From Desulfotalea sp. (GTDB taxonomy: Bacteria > Desulfobacterota > Desulfobulbia > Desulfobulbales > Desulfocapsaceae): 64,000 nt of DNA. The stretch lies in NCBI GenBank assembly GCA_002733995.1, contig NVXR01000013.1, positions 1 to 64,000 on the forward strand, written 5' to 3'. The notes under the pieces were generated by a model. That model saw nothing but the letters and a program-made list of their open reading frames with translations. It was not told the origin of the DNA and did no database searches. Below are positions 8,144-16,436 of this stretch, piece after piece. The translations under genes and the position numbers were made by a program. Position 1 is the stretch's first letter; every line of letters starts with the position of its first letter.

Positions 8144-9070
8144 ATGCACTACGTACTCGTTGGCCCCGGGGCACTTGGATGCCTCTTAGCGGCTACTGCG
8201 GTAAAAGGTGTAAAGGATGGTGACAGGTTCACCATCCTTGATTACAACAGTGAGCGCGCACAACATATTACCCAAAATGGCATCCTCTACGAGGAAGCCA
8301 CCAGCAAGAGTTCTTTTGCCGTAAATGCGGTATCAGATCCCCACCAACTTGGTCGGGTCGATGTGGTCCTGCTATGTGTTAAATCTTATGATATAAAATC
8401 GTGCCTGGATATCTGTGCCCCTATATTAGGCCCAAAAACCCTTTTAATCTTTATGCAAAACGGCATTAGCCATTTGGCCTGTGACAGTGCGCTACATGGT
8501 GCGACTGCGGCCTATGGCACCACCACCGAAGGGGCAACTATCCTGGGACCGGGTCATGTTCGCCATGCGGGAAGAGGAACCACCCACCTCGGCTTTCTCA
8601 CCCCCCCGACAGAGCATTTCGACAACCTGCTTTCAGCTACCCACAAACTTTTTTGCCAGGGAGGAATGGAGGTCAAACTGACCACAAACATCCTCACCAA
8701 ACTTTGGGCAAAACTCTTTATTAATGTAGGAATCAACGCACTTACGGCAACACTTGGTTGCAAAAACGGAAAATTATTAAGCCTTCCCGGCGCGAGCCAG
8801 CGTATGCAAACTGCAATCCTTGAAGCTATTCTGGTGGCAAACGCTAAAGGAATCGACGTCCAAGGTGACCCCGTTGAGAGTGCACGATCAGTTTGCCTTA
8901 AAACAGCCGCCAATGTTTCTTCAATGCTCCAGGATGTCAGCAAGAAACGACGAACAGAAATTGGTGCCATCAACGGTGCAATTGTTGCCTTTGGCAAAAG
9001 GCTTGCTGTAGAGACACCAGAAAACAAACTTTTGATGGAGCAGGTAAAAGATATTGAAAAAGAATATTAA
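8144..9070 (+). CDS. panE: 2-dehydropantoate 2-reductase (ketopantoate reductase)
   Basis: A 308-residue PanE/ApbA-family enzyme that reduces ketopantoate to pantoate with NADPH in pantothenate/CoA synthesis. The N-terminal Rossmann fold has the VGPGALGCLLA nucleotide-binding loop. VLLCVKSYD, QNGI and a helical C-terminal domain with KLWAKLFINVGINALTA (catalytic Lys region) follow, all typical. Length is normal. Paralogues in this family act on other 2-oxo acids, so the exact substrate is inferred. It is second in a four-gene operon, and its 3' end overlaps the next start. Confidence 0.85.
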   Translation: MHYVLVGPGALGCLLAATAVKGVKDGDRFTILDYNSERAQHITQNGILYEEATSKSSFAVNAVSDPHQLGRVDVVLLCVKSYDIKSCLDICAPILGPKTLLIFMQNGISHLACDSALHGATAAYGTTTEGATILGPGHVRHAGRGTTHLGFLTPPTEHFDNLLSATHKLFCQGGMEVKLTTNILTKLWAKLFINVGINALTATLGCKNGKLLSLPGASQRMQTAILEAILVANAKGIDVQGDPVESARSVCLKTAANVSSMLQDVSKKRRTEIGAINGAIVAFGKRLAVETPENKLLMEQVKDIEKEY

Positions 9071-9677
9071 CGGTCTCCCTCTCGTTGCCCTTGCGAAGGG
9101 TTCAATTGACCTAAACGAAATTGGTTTTGATTTTGACGGTGTCATCGCCGATACAGCTGCTACTTTTGTCAAAATTGCTGCCGCAAAATATGGGTACAAT
9201 TCATTTTCTAAAGAAGATATCACCAACTTTGAACTTGAAGACTGTATTGATGTTCCGGGGGAAATTGTTGAAAGAATCTTCACTGAAATACTTCAGGACT
9301 CACTTGGCACCGGACTGCAACCAATAAACGGAGCTGTCGAGACACTGAGTTTATTTGCACATTATTCTAAGGTCACTATCATAACGGCAAGACCTATCGC
9401 CCAACCTGTCCATGACTGGATCGAGACATATTTCGACAAGCCATTGCTCGACAAGATACAGGTGATCGCCACGGGGGACCACGATGATAAAATCCGCCAC
9501 ATTCACGCAAATAAGATCAAATATTTTATCGATGACCGGCTGGCGACCTGTAACTCTCTTATCAAAGAAAATATTATCCCCATCGTTTTCCAACAGCCCT
9601 GGAATGAGGGCCAGCATAACTTAACAATGGTGTCAGACTGGAATGACATCTCCTCTATGGTCAATATTCACAGGTAA
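9054..9677 (+). CDS. HAD-family phosphatase, 5'-nucleotidase-like
   Basis: 207 residues starting at TTG 9054 and overlapping panE by 17 bases, so it is probably translationally coupled. HAD motifs: [12 protein letters not shown] (motif I, nucleophile Asp in DFDG), TIITARP (motif II), and [10 protein letters not shown] (motif IV acids). The layout resembles the NT5C/YorS-like nucleotidase subgroup, so a small phosphorylated metabolite or nucleotide is the likely substrate, but this is inference. First residues are uncertain because the start is TTG. Confidence 0.75.
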   Translation: MKKNINGLPLVALAKGSIDLNEIGFDFDGVIADTAATFVKIAAAKYGYNSFSKEDITNFELEDCIDVPGEIVERIFTEILQDSLGTGLQPINGAVETLSLFAHYSKVTIITARPIAQPVHDWIETYFDKPLLDKIQVIATGDHDDKIRHIHANKIKYFIDDRLATCNSLIKENIIPIVFQQPWNEGQHNLTMVSDWNDISSMVNIHR

Positions 9678-9682
9678 CCACT

Positions 9683-10111
9683 ATGAAATGCCCACACTGT
9701 CAAGGCGATATAAAGGTATACAGAAATCCCGTCCCAACCGTTGACATTATAATTGAAGTGAAGGGTAAGATTGTACTCATTAAACGAAAGAACCCACCCC
9801 ACGGCTGGGCAATCCCCGGTGGCTTCGTCGATTATGGCGAATCTTTTGAAACAGCTGCAATTCGGGAAGCGAAAGAAGAAACGTCTATTAAAGTAACGAA
9901 CCTGCAACAGTTCAAAACCTATTCCGACCCAGAAAGAGACGATAGACAACATACGGCTTCGACAGTTTTTATTGCCACCGGGTCACAATACCCGGTCGCA
10001 GCCGATGACGCCCTTGAGGCTGAACTTTTTGCAGAAGACGAGCTGCCGGAACTTGTGTTTGACCACAAGGAAATACTTTCGGATTATTTTAAGAGTAAAA
10101 CAGGTAATTAG
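9683..10111 (+). CDS. NUDIX hydrolase (ADP-ribose pyrophosphatase-like)
   Basis: 142 residues with a Nudix box GGFVDYGE...REAKEE (residues ~48-68), which binds Mg2+ to cleave nucleoside diphosphate derivatives. The usual Gly after the EE pair is Thr here. The N terminus has CPHC, half of a zinc ribbon. The [10 protein letters not shown] and [10 protein letters not shown] context resembles ADP-ribose pyrophosphatases; substrate is not proven. It starts five bases after the HAD gene, with AGGTAA upstream, and closes the operon before a strong terminator. Confidence 0.85.
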   Translation: MKCPHCQGDIKVYRNPVPTVDIIIEVKGKIVLIKRKNPPHGWAIPGGFVDYGESFETAAIREAKEETSIKVTNLQQFKTYSDPERDDRQHTASTVFIATGSQYPVAADDALEAELFAEDELPELVFDHKEILSDYFKSKTGN

Positions 10112-10141
10112 CTAATTCAATCGATTTCATGTATTACAAAT

Positions 10142-10181
10142 AAAAAAGGGCCTGTTTACATATGTAAACAGGCCCTTTTTT
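10142..10181. terminator. Bidirectional rho-independent terminator
   Basis: A perfect inverted repeat, A-run then GGGCCTGTTTACA and its complement followed by T6. Either strand reads as stem plus U-tract, so it serves the plus-strand NUDIX operon and the minus-strand typA transcript, including the small gene behind typA. Confidence 0.9.
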
Positions 10182-10197
10182 ACTATATTCTAGCGTT

Positions 10198-10359
10198 TCA
10201 AAAAACTCTCTGCAGCAGCCAGTAACCTAACAGTCCCATACCTATGGACCCGTAAATCATCACTCAGGGACTACACTCACTACCATATTTTTTGGTAATG
10301 AACCCAAAAGCCGCAAGTCCTAAAAGGCCTGCAATGACTACAAACGCTATCTCTTTCAT
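10198..10359 (-). CDS. Candidate small two-helix membrane selenoprotein (in-frame TGA, CxxU)
   Basis: From ATG 10359, seven bases after the typA stop, a frame encodes a membrane helix (residues ~4-21) and ends KYGSECSP before TGA (10264-10266). The frame then continues with a second hydrophobic helix, MIYGSIGMGLLGYWLLQ, to a final TGA. Read through as selenocysteine, it gives 53 residues with CSPU (a CxxU redox motif) between two helices. Seventeen bases of downstream mRNA (10233-10249) fold into a bSECIS-like hairpin with GG in the loop. It shares the typA transcript and ends just before the terminator. The alternative is two short unrelated peptides. Function is unknown; a thiol/selenol redox role is inference. 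Confidence 0.6.
10233..10249 (-). promoter_or_regulatory. Candidate bacterial SECIS hairpin
   Basis: In minus-strand RNA, GUCCAU-AGGU-AUGGGAC forms a stem with one bulged G and an AGGU apical loop. The loop GG lies 22 bases after the UGA, within the usual distance for SelB-dependent SECIS elements, and E. coli fdhF also has a loop starting AGGU. The stem is short, so this is suggestive only. Confidence 0.5.
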
Positions 10360-10365
10360 GGCTTG

Positions 10366-12162
10366 TTATCGCCTTTTGGTTCCTGGTCGTTTACGTAATC
10401 TGATTGACAGAGGTGTAACTTCAACCAGTTCATCGTCATTGATGTAGGCAATACAATCTTCAAGAGTCATCTCTGCGTAGGGTGTCAGGACAACAGCTTC
10501 ATCGGTACCGGAGGCTCTCATGTTGGTCAACTTCTTACCTTTGGCAGGATTGACAACCAGATCATTTGAACGACTACATTCACCCACAATCTGTCCCTGA
10601 TAAAGTGGAGCACCTGGACCGACAAAGAGTTTTCCACGTTCCTGGAGATTAAATAAAGCGAACGCAACAGCAGTACACTCTTCTTTAACAACAAGAACAC
10701 CGTTAACTCTGTTAGTTATCTCACCAGCATGGGGACCATATTCGTCAAAAACATATGCCATCATTCCCATACCCTTTGTGTCCGTCATGAACTGAGAGCG
10801 GTAGCCGAGCAAGCCACGGGTTGGAATAGAAAACACCATTCTCGCCATGCCGTTGAGAGTACTCATCTCTTCCATCTGACCTTTGAGCTTGCCGAGTTTT
10901 TCAATAACTGCACCCTGATATTTTTCATCAACATCTACAGTGAGTTTTTCGTATGGCTCAAGCGTTTTACCGTCTTCTTCTTTCAAAATAACCTGGGGTC
11001 GGGTTACCTGAAACTCAAAGCCTTCACGACGCATTTTTTCAATAAGAATCGAGAGATGCAATTCGCCACGTCCGGAAACCCGAAAGCCGACTGCATCTTC
11101 AAGAACGCTATACTGCAGGGCCACATCTGAAAGAACCTCTTTTTTCAGCCTGTCCCCAATATGCCTGGAAGTAACATACTTGCCTTCTTTGCCCGCAAAA
11201 GGAGAATCATTGGGAACAAAGTTCATGGAAATAGTCGGTGGATCAATGGAAATAAGCGGCAGAGGAGTCGGGTTATCACTACTTGTAAAGGTTACACCAA
11301 CCGTAACATCCTCCATACCTGCAACTGCAACAATTTCACCAACTCCTGCCGAGTCTATTGATACCTTTTCATCACATTCAAAACGATAAATTTTTGAAAT
11401 ACGAACAGGCTGAATGGTACCATCACGACGGGCAACTACAATAGGCTGATTTATGTGCATGGAGCCATTTACAACTTTGCCAATGCCCAAACGTCCAAGA
11501 TACGGGGAATAATCAATAGTACCAACCTGCATCTGCAAAGAAGCATTACAGTCACCTGATGGTGCTGGGGTATGGTCTACAATCATTTGTGAAATATGCT
11601 CCATCGTGCCACCATTTTCCACAGGATCAGTTGGATCGAGTAGAGAATAACCGTTTTTAGCAGAGGCATAAACGATGGGGAAATCGAGAATATCATCGGG
11701 AGCATTCAGCTTAACAAAGAGGTCGAATACTTCATCCACAACCCAATCACAACGGGCAGCTGGCTTATCAATCTTGTTAATAACAACAATGACAGGAAGA
11801 TTGTTTTCCAATGCTTTTTTAAGTACAAAATACGTCTGTGGCATTGGGCCTTCTTGGGCATCGACGAGAAGCAGAGCCCCATCAGCCATACGAAGAACAC
11901 GCTCTACCTGACCTCCAAAGTCGGCATGGCCGGGAGTATCAATGATATTAATCCAATGATCGTGGAACTTGTAAGAACCGTTTTTTGCAGTAATGGTAAT
12001 ACCACGCTCTTTTTCCAAATCCATAGAATCCATGAGCCTCTCAGAAACCTTCTGGTTGTCACGGAACATACCTGAATTTTTGAAAAGCTGATCTACAAGC
12101 GTTGTTTTTCCATGATCAACGTGGGCGATGATTGCCACATTCCTAATTTTACTCTGATCCAT
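10366..12162 (-). CDS. typA: Ribosome-associated GTPase TypA/BipA
   Basis: A 598-residue translational GTPase of the EF-G/LepA class that binds ribosomes and supports growth under stress and cold. G motifs: AHVDHGKTT (P-loop, residues 13-21), the RGITI switch I, DTPGHADFGG (G3) and NKID (G4). The BipA-specific C-terminal part is present (GMMAYVFDEYGPHAGEI, then NDLVVNPAKGKKLTNMRASG). Length fits the family. The candidate selenoprotein gene follows within the same transcript. Confidence 0.96.
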   Translation of the reverse strand: MDQSKIRNVAIIAHVDHGKTTLVDQLFKNSGMFRDNQKVSERLMDSMDLEKERGITITAKNGSYKFHDHWINIIDTPGHADFGGQVERVLRMADGALLLVDAQEGPMPQTYFVLKKALENNLPVIVVINKIDKPAARCDWVVDEVFDLFVKLNAPDDILDFPIVYASAKNGYSLLDPTDPVENGGTMEHISQMIVDHTPAPSGDCNASLQMQVGTIDYSPYLGRLGIGKVVNGSMHINQPIVVARRDGTIQPVRISKIYRFECDEKVSIDSAGVGEIVAVAGMEDVTVGVTFTSSDNPTPLPLISIDPPTISMNFVPNDSPFAGKEGKYVTSRHIGDRLKKEVLSDVALQYSVLEDAVGFRVSGRGELHLSILIEKMRREGFEFQVTRPQVILKEEDGKTLEPYEKLTVDVDEKYQGAVIEKLGKLKGQMEEMSTLNGMARMVFSIPTRGLLGYRSQFMTDTKGMGMMAYVFDEYGPHAGEITNRVNGVLVVKEECTAVAFALFNLQERGKLFVGPGAPLYQGQIVGECSRSNDLVVNPAKGKKLTNMRASGTDEAVVLTPYAEMTLEDCIAYINDDELVEVTPLSIRLRKRPGTKRR

Positions 12163-12505
12163 GTTCTACCTATGATGTCTTAAGAAAAGCCAAACTGAGA
12201 AATGCTTGACTCAGAAGCTACAGATTGTATACAAAAAAGCACATGCCAAAACGACAGCGCCACTACAGCAAGAATATTAATTAAAAATTTCTTACTATAC
12301 CACGCCCAACCACAAATCGCAAGAATTCCTTGGAGGCCTTTTTTATACATGGTTAGATCGCCTCACATCTTAACTTCTTAAAGTTCCGAGCAAATAAATC
12401 AGAGCAATATTGCTATCAAAGTCACTAACTCCAAGGTTCTCCCTGTTTGCAAATAGGAGATATAACAGAGGGCAATGGACAACTTACAGGGCAACATTCT
12501 CCCCA
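12163..12505. other. Gap between typA and the helicase gene, no gene seen
   Basis: Both flanking genes are on the minus strand. The gap is A+T-rich and should carry the typA promoter. Only very short frames with poor context occur. No strong hairpin with a U-tract was found for the helicase gene. Confidence 0.5.
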
Positions 12506-13858
12506 CTATAAGTTAGCCAGTACACTAGCCCGACCATTGGCTGACCTGAGTAAAGTAGGAATATTGTCATCAACATAGTCAAAGACCCTAGCCCGCTTAT
12601 TTTCTGCAGGCCGCATGATCCTGCCTATAACCTGAAGCAGACGTCCTTCAAAACTAATTGGTGTGGTGATGAACAGAGTCGCAAGCCCTGGACAATCAAA
12701 ACCCTCTGAGATCAGCTGTAGTGTCGCCACCAGAACATCTGCCGAGCCATTCAACACCCTCTCCACCACTGCACTTCTCATATCCGGGGCCAACTGTCCC
12801 GAGAGCAGTTCAACCTGCAAACCTTTATTCTGGAGCTTCTCAACAAAGAGCCGACAATGACTCACCCTGTCTGAAACGACGAGAATGATCCCACAGTCCG
12901 GTTTTTTAGAGACCTTGATTATATCGTTTATTATTTGCAGATTTCTTCCTTCATGACTTACAAGCGCCTTGATAAGCGCCTGGTAATCACCACGATAAGC
13001 ATAATCAAAAGACGTAGACGTGCGTATTACCTCTGGAGCAAGGATCGCCCCGGTCGCCAGCAGTTCCTCACGATCGACCCTGTGAATCCTGTCTCCCATG
13101 TAAAAATAGATCAATTTGGTCATTTCATTGTCACTACGAAATGCGGTGGCCGACAGTCCCAGAAGATAATGACAATCAAAAGATGAGACCACATCGGTAA
13201 AAAGACTGGCGGGTACCCGGTGACATTCATCGACGATCAACTGACCGAAATGAGGATACAACTCTGACACCCGTTTTCTTGCTGTATTCACTATGGCTAT
13301 GGTTACAGGGGCGACATTAAACTTACCATCCCCCACAAGGCCAGCCTCGATCCCAAGAAATTGTGCCACCCGTTCCTGCCACTGATAGAGCAGTTCTTTT
13401 GTATGCACAACCACAAGTGTTGGTTGACGCCGCTTGGCGATAAGAGCCAGAGCCATCACTGTTTTTCCGCTACCGGTACCGGCTTCAATAACACCAAAAG
13501 ACTTGTGTTCTGCCCTATCCACCGCCTCCTGTTGATAGCGACGCAAACAACCGCTAAAATGAAGATCTATCTCTTCCTGGCGTCTTCTCTTATCTACAAT
13601 TTCGGGGTCCACTCCAAGCAATTCTCGGCATAACAAAACGGCCTGATTTGAAAAACCCCTTGGAAATCTGACCCCGCCAGGGACCACTTTATAGTATTCC
13701 AATTGCGGTTTAAGCTTTTTGCCCATCCAACGTCCATATTTTTTGGCTGCGAGATATTGGGGGTTATCGATGGTAAGACGATTTTTCAATTCCTTGCCAA
13801 AAGAAAAATCAATTTCCGAGAGGGTACATTCTGACGCCACGGTGAGGATCGGAACCAT
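12506..13858 (-). CDS. SSL2/XPB-like superfamily 2 helicase
   Basis: 450 residues with both RecA-like domains of an SF2 DNA helicase. Motifs: a RRYQQEAV Q-type block, Walker A EAGTGSGKT (~128-136), VDECHR (motif II), LSATAF (motif III), and QLISEGFDC and QVIGRIMRP (motifs V-VI). The family includes XPB/Ssl2 and many bacterial DNA repair or defence helicases. An N-terminal ~90-residue segment precedes the helicase core. No nuclease domain or defence partner is adjacent, so a repair or processing role is only inferred. Confidence 0.85.
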   Translation of the reverse strand: MVPILTVASECTLSEIDFSFGKELKNRLTIDNPQYLAAKKYGRWMGKKLKPQLEYYKVVPGGVRFPRGFSNQAVLLCRELLGVDPEIVDKRRRQEEIDLHFSGCLRRYQQEAVDRAEHKSFGVIEAGTGSGKTVMALALIAKRRQPTLVVVHTKELLYQWQERVAQFLGIEAGLVGDGKFNVAPVTIAIVNTARKRVSELYPHFGQLIVDECHRVPASLFTDVVSSFDCHYLLGLSATAFRSDNEMTKLIYFYMGDRIHRVDREELLATGAILAPEVIRTSTSFDYAYRGDYQALIKALVSHEGRNLQIINDIIKVSKKPDCGIILVVSDRVSHCRLFVEKLQNKGLQVELLSGQLAPDMRSAVVERVLNGSADVLVATLQLISEGFDCPGLATLFITTPISFEGRLLQVIGRIMRPAENKRARVFDYVDDNIPTLLRSANGRASVLANL

Positions 13859-13995
13859 ATTAAAATTCTCGCTCTACTATTAAAAATGTAAATTTTTTTG
13901 AAGCTTTTGCCACCTGAGTCAATTATCCTTTTCTTGATAAATCACTCTCATGTTCACCTTAACCAACTCATCTATCACAATAATCTTACACTGTT

Positions 13996-14898
13996 TTGCC
14001 TAACACACTCTGTCATATCGGCATCCAAGCACCTCTCAACGGAGTAATCCTAAAGAAGAAGGACCTCCTCTGGGTGGTAATTGCCTGTGTCATACCCGAC
14101 ATCCCTTGGGTAGCGCTTAAGCTCCTGCTGGCAACACATCTTTTCAACCCATATGACCTCAGGCTCTACTGCACAGTCCAGGCAAGCCTCCTCTTCTGTC
14201 TCGTTCTTGCAGCTGGCCTCTGTTTTTTGACACAAAAGTCCTTGAAGATTTTTGTCATTCTGGCGACCAATAGCCTCTTCCACCTACTTCTTGATTCACT
14301 CCAGATTAAATGGGGCAACGGAGTACATATTATAGCACCGGTCAACTGGAAAATGTACCACCTCGACCTTTTGTGGCCCGAATTTATAGGTACACTTCTC
14401 CTTACTGTCGTTGGGTTTATCTACCTTATTTATAACTGGAAGGCCATTATAGATAACAGTCCGCTCCGTCTTCCCCCGAATAAGGCAAAACTGGCTATGG
14501 CCGGAGCGATGCTCAGTCTCTACTGTCTTGGACCTTTTTGCTTTATGAACCAGTTGGAAGAGACAAATACCTACTTCATCCAAACAATGCGATATACCGA
14601 GGCGAGACCAGGCAAAACGATTAAACTTGATCGGGCCCACTATTTTGCAGAAACCCATGAGGTAAAAATATATAGCGGAGAACGATTACGCGTCATTGGC
14701 AAGCTTCCGCAAGAATCTGGACGGGTTTCATTTAGCGGTGTTTTTAAAGACAGTAAAACTATTTTGAGCCTAGATTATCACCTGCACACTGACCACAGAG
14801 ACTATGCTTCGCTCATTGGCCTTTTTATGGCTTGCGCTTTAGTCCTTCAATCGTTAATTTTAGTCAAAATCAATTCAATTAAATCTCAGCGAGGATAA
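13996..14898 (+). CDS. Integral membrane protein, YdjM-like metal-dependent hydrolase type
   Basis: 300 residues with several hydrophobic helices. The N terminus, MPNTLCHIGIQ then CVIPDIPW and NSLFHLLLDSLQIKW, resembles the YdjM/LexA-regulated membrane hydrolase group, in which early His and Asp residues bind metal. The C-terminal ~90 residues are a more polar, probably periplasmic domain before a last helix, which is not typical of the family. The start is TTG 13996, with no good ribosome binding site. The next gene starts six bases later, suggesting an operon of two envelope proteins. Function is unknown. Confidence 0.6.
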   Translation: MPNTLCHIGIQAPLNGVILKKKDLLWVVIACVIPDIPWVALKLLLATHLFNPYDLRLYCTVQASLLFCLVLAAGLCFLTQKSLKIFVILATNSLFHLLLDSLQIKWGNGVHIIAPVNWKMYHLDLLWPEFIGTLLLTVVGFIYLIYNWKAIIDNSPLRLPPNKAKLAMAGAMLSLYCLGPFCFMNQLEETNTYFIQTMRYTEARPGKTIKLDRAHYFAETHEVKIYSGERLRVIGKLPQESGRVSFSGVFKDSKTILSLDYHLHTDHRDYASLIGLFMACALVLQSLILVKINSIKSQRG

Positions 14899-14903
14899 TC
14901 TCT

Positions 14904-15515
14904 ATGTTTCTTTTTTTCAGACTGGCGTTTATCGCTCTTTTTTTATGTGTATCCGTCCCTCAGCAGGCGGCAGCTGTGGAACCTATCCGTCTCACAATTC
15001 CGCAAAGTGTACTAGCCCAGATAACACAGGCCCTATTACCACTCGACATAAACACCCATTCTAAATCAGTGGATGGTGATATTACCATTATAAACATCAG
15101 CAATCTTCGACTCACCGACGGTCATCTTGCCTGCAGACTCCATCTGGCTGGTAATAATCTCGCACTGATGACCAGAATAGCGGGTCACGAGATCCGTCTA
15201 AAAGTGGGTTCGATAGAACTTGATGTAAGTACAGTAGCGGCCCTGCGTTTTGATGCTCAACAGCAGATTCTCTATATAAAACCTACGATTAACAAGGTGG
15301 CGGGAAGTGGTTCAGGAGCCAACGGAGAGATAGGAAAAGCACTTATCGCCATGCTCAACGGCAGAGAGTTTCCTATAAACATGCAGCAATTTGATCCGTT
15401 CATAACAGAAGCGGGAGCCAAAATAGTTACCGTTAACACAAAAATCGTCAACATAGAGGCCAAGCCAAAAACTATCCAGCTCAGCCTCCTACCTTCTATT
15501 TCAACTCAGCAATAG
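14904..15515 (+). CDS. Exported protein of unknown function
   Basis: 203 residues with a clear Sec signal peptide (hydrophobic 4-18, AAA cleavage near residue 24). The mature part is beta-rich with repeated ITIINISNLRLTDG-like strands and no Cys in functional spacing; it resembles small lipid-binding-type periplasmic domains, but I cannot name a family. It follows the membrane protein gene closely, so both may act in the envelope. It converges on the DUF2058 gene with a gap of only four bases. Confidence 0.7.
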   Translation: MFLFFRLAFIALFLCVSVPQQAAAVEPIRLTIPQSVLAQITQALLPLDINTHSKSVDGDITIINISNLRLTDGHLACRLHLAGNNLALMTRIAGHEIRLKVGSIELDVSTVAALRFDAQQQILYIKPTINKVAGSGSGANGEIGKALIAMLNGREFPINMQQFDPFITEAGAKIVTVNTKIVNIEAKPKTIQLSLLPSISTQQ

Positions 15516-15519
15516 ACTC

Positions 15520-16071
15520 TTACCAAACGAGATCGTCGGGGACCTTAAACTCTGCATAAGGGTCATCAGGATCATCGGAATCGTCTCCGGTCCTGTCGTT
15601 TAGAATCACAATCATCTGCTTATTGATGTTTGTGATTTTTTCCACCACCGTTCGCGGTAACACTTCAAACTGGTCCCTCAGTACAACGATACCAAGACGA
15701 CCATCACTGAGCCTGTCTGCAACGTCCTTAGGCACAAAAATTCGCTGTATTTTTCCAGATACATTAAAACGATATGCGATTCCCTTATCGTCTTTATCCA
15801 CACGGTTCTGCTCTATAAATTGTTTTATTTGAGCAGCTTCTTCCCGTTTTTTAAGCTTCGCATTACGCTCTTGGTTTAACTTGTTCGCCCGTGCCTTTTT
15901 TTTCTCTTCCGCCCGTTGAACAAGGAGAACATTTTCATCAATCACCGGCTTATTACGGGCTGTCTTTGCCTTTTTCTTCTTCGCATGATGTTGGTGCTTT
16001 TTCGTCTCTTTTGCCTTTTTCTTGTCAACGAGTCCAAGGGCCAACAACTGATCCTGAAATGATTTTCCCAT
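15520..16071 (-). CDS. DUF2058 family protein (YaiL-like)
   Basis: I start at ATG 16071 because the family begins MGKSFQDQLLALGLVDKKKA; the longer frame upstream is not conserved-looking. A strongly basic, Lys-rich helical segment (~17-85) precedes a compact domain (AYRFNVSGKIQRIFVPKDVADRL type) and an acidic tail DDSDDPDDPYAEF. The family is widespread in proteobacteria and probably binds nucleic acid or a partner, but its role is not established. Confidence 0.85.
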   Translation of the reverse strand: MGKSFQDQLLALGLVDKKKAKETKKHQHHAKKKKAKTARNKPVIDENVLLVQRAEEKKKARANKLNQERNAKLKKREEAAQIKQFIEQNRVDKDDKGIAYRFNVSGKIQRIFVPKDVADRLSDGRLGIVVLRDQFEVLPRTVVEKITNINKQMIVILNDRTGDDSDDPDDPYAEFKVPDDLVW

Positions 16072-16148
16072 TTCGATATACACCAATTTTATAAGTAAAC
16101 ATATTACCCTGACAGATCTTTCCCGACAAAGCACAATTGTAGTAAATA

Positions 16149-16436
16149 TTATAGCGAACCTTGTAATCTTTCCAAAGTACACTTGTAGACAACAGTTTTG
16201 TTTTTACCAGTCTCCTCATCTCTACACAATAGATAAAGCGCAGAACGTACGGCTACACCAAGTGCTAATAGCCGTTTCAACAAGGTGGCATCGTCAATGC
16301 CACTGGCAGTACGACAAAAGATAGAACACAAATTTGACAAAGTACCGGCAACGTACTCTCTTTTCCAGCGGCCGCCTGCGCCAGATAAAACGGCGGGGAA
16401 GGCGATGGGTAAGATTAAACAGAACTCGTTGCAACT
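16149..16436 (-). other. Open frame continuing in phase after the TAG of the decarboxylase gene
   Basis: After the TAG stop at 16437-16439 the same frame stays open for 95 codons to 16149, with a protein-like composition (SGIDDATLLKRLLALGVAVR) and no good start codon except a TTG at 16340. It could be chance, a decayed gene, or read-through of the amber codon. The decarboxylase is already full length, so chance or decay is most likely. Confidence 0.25.
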
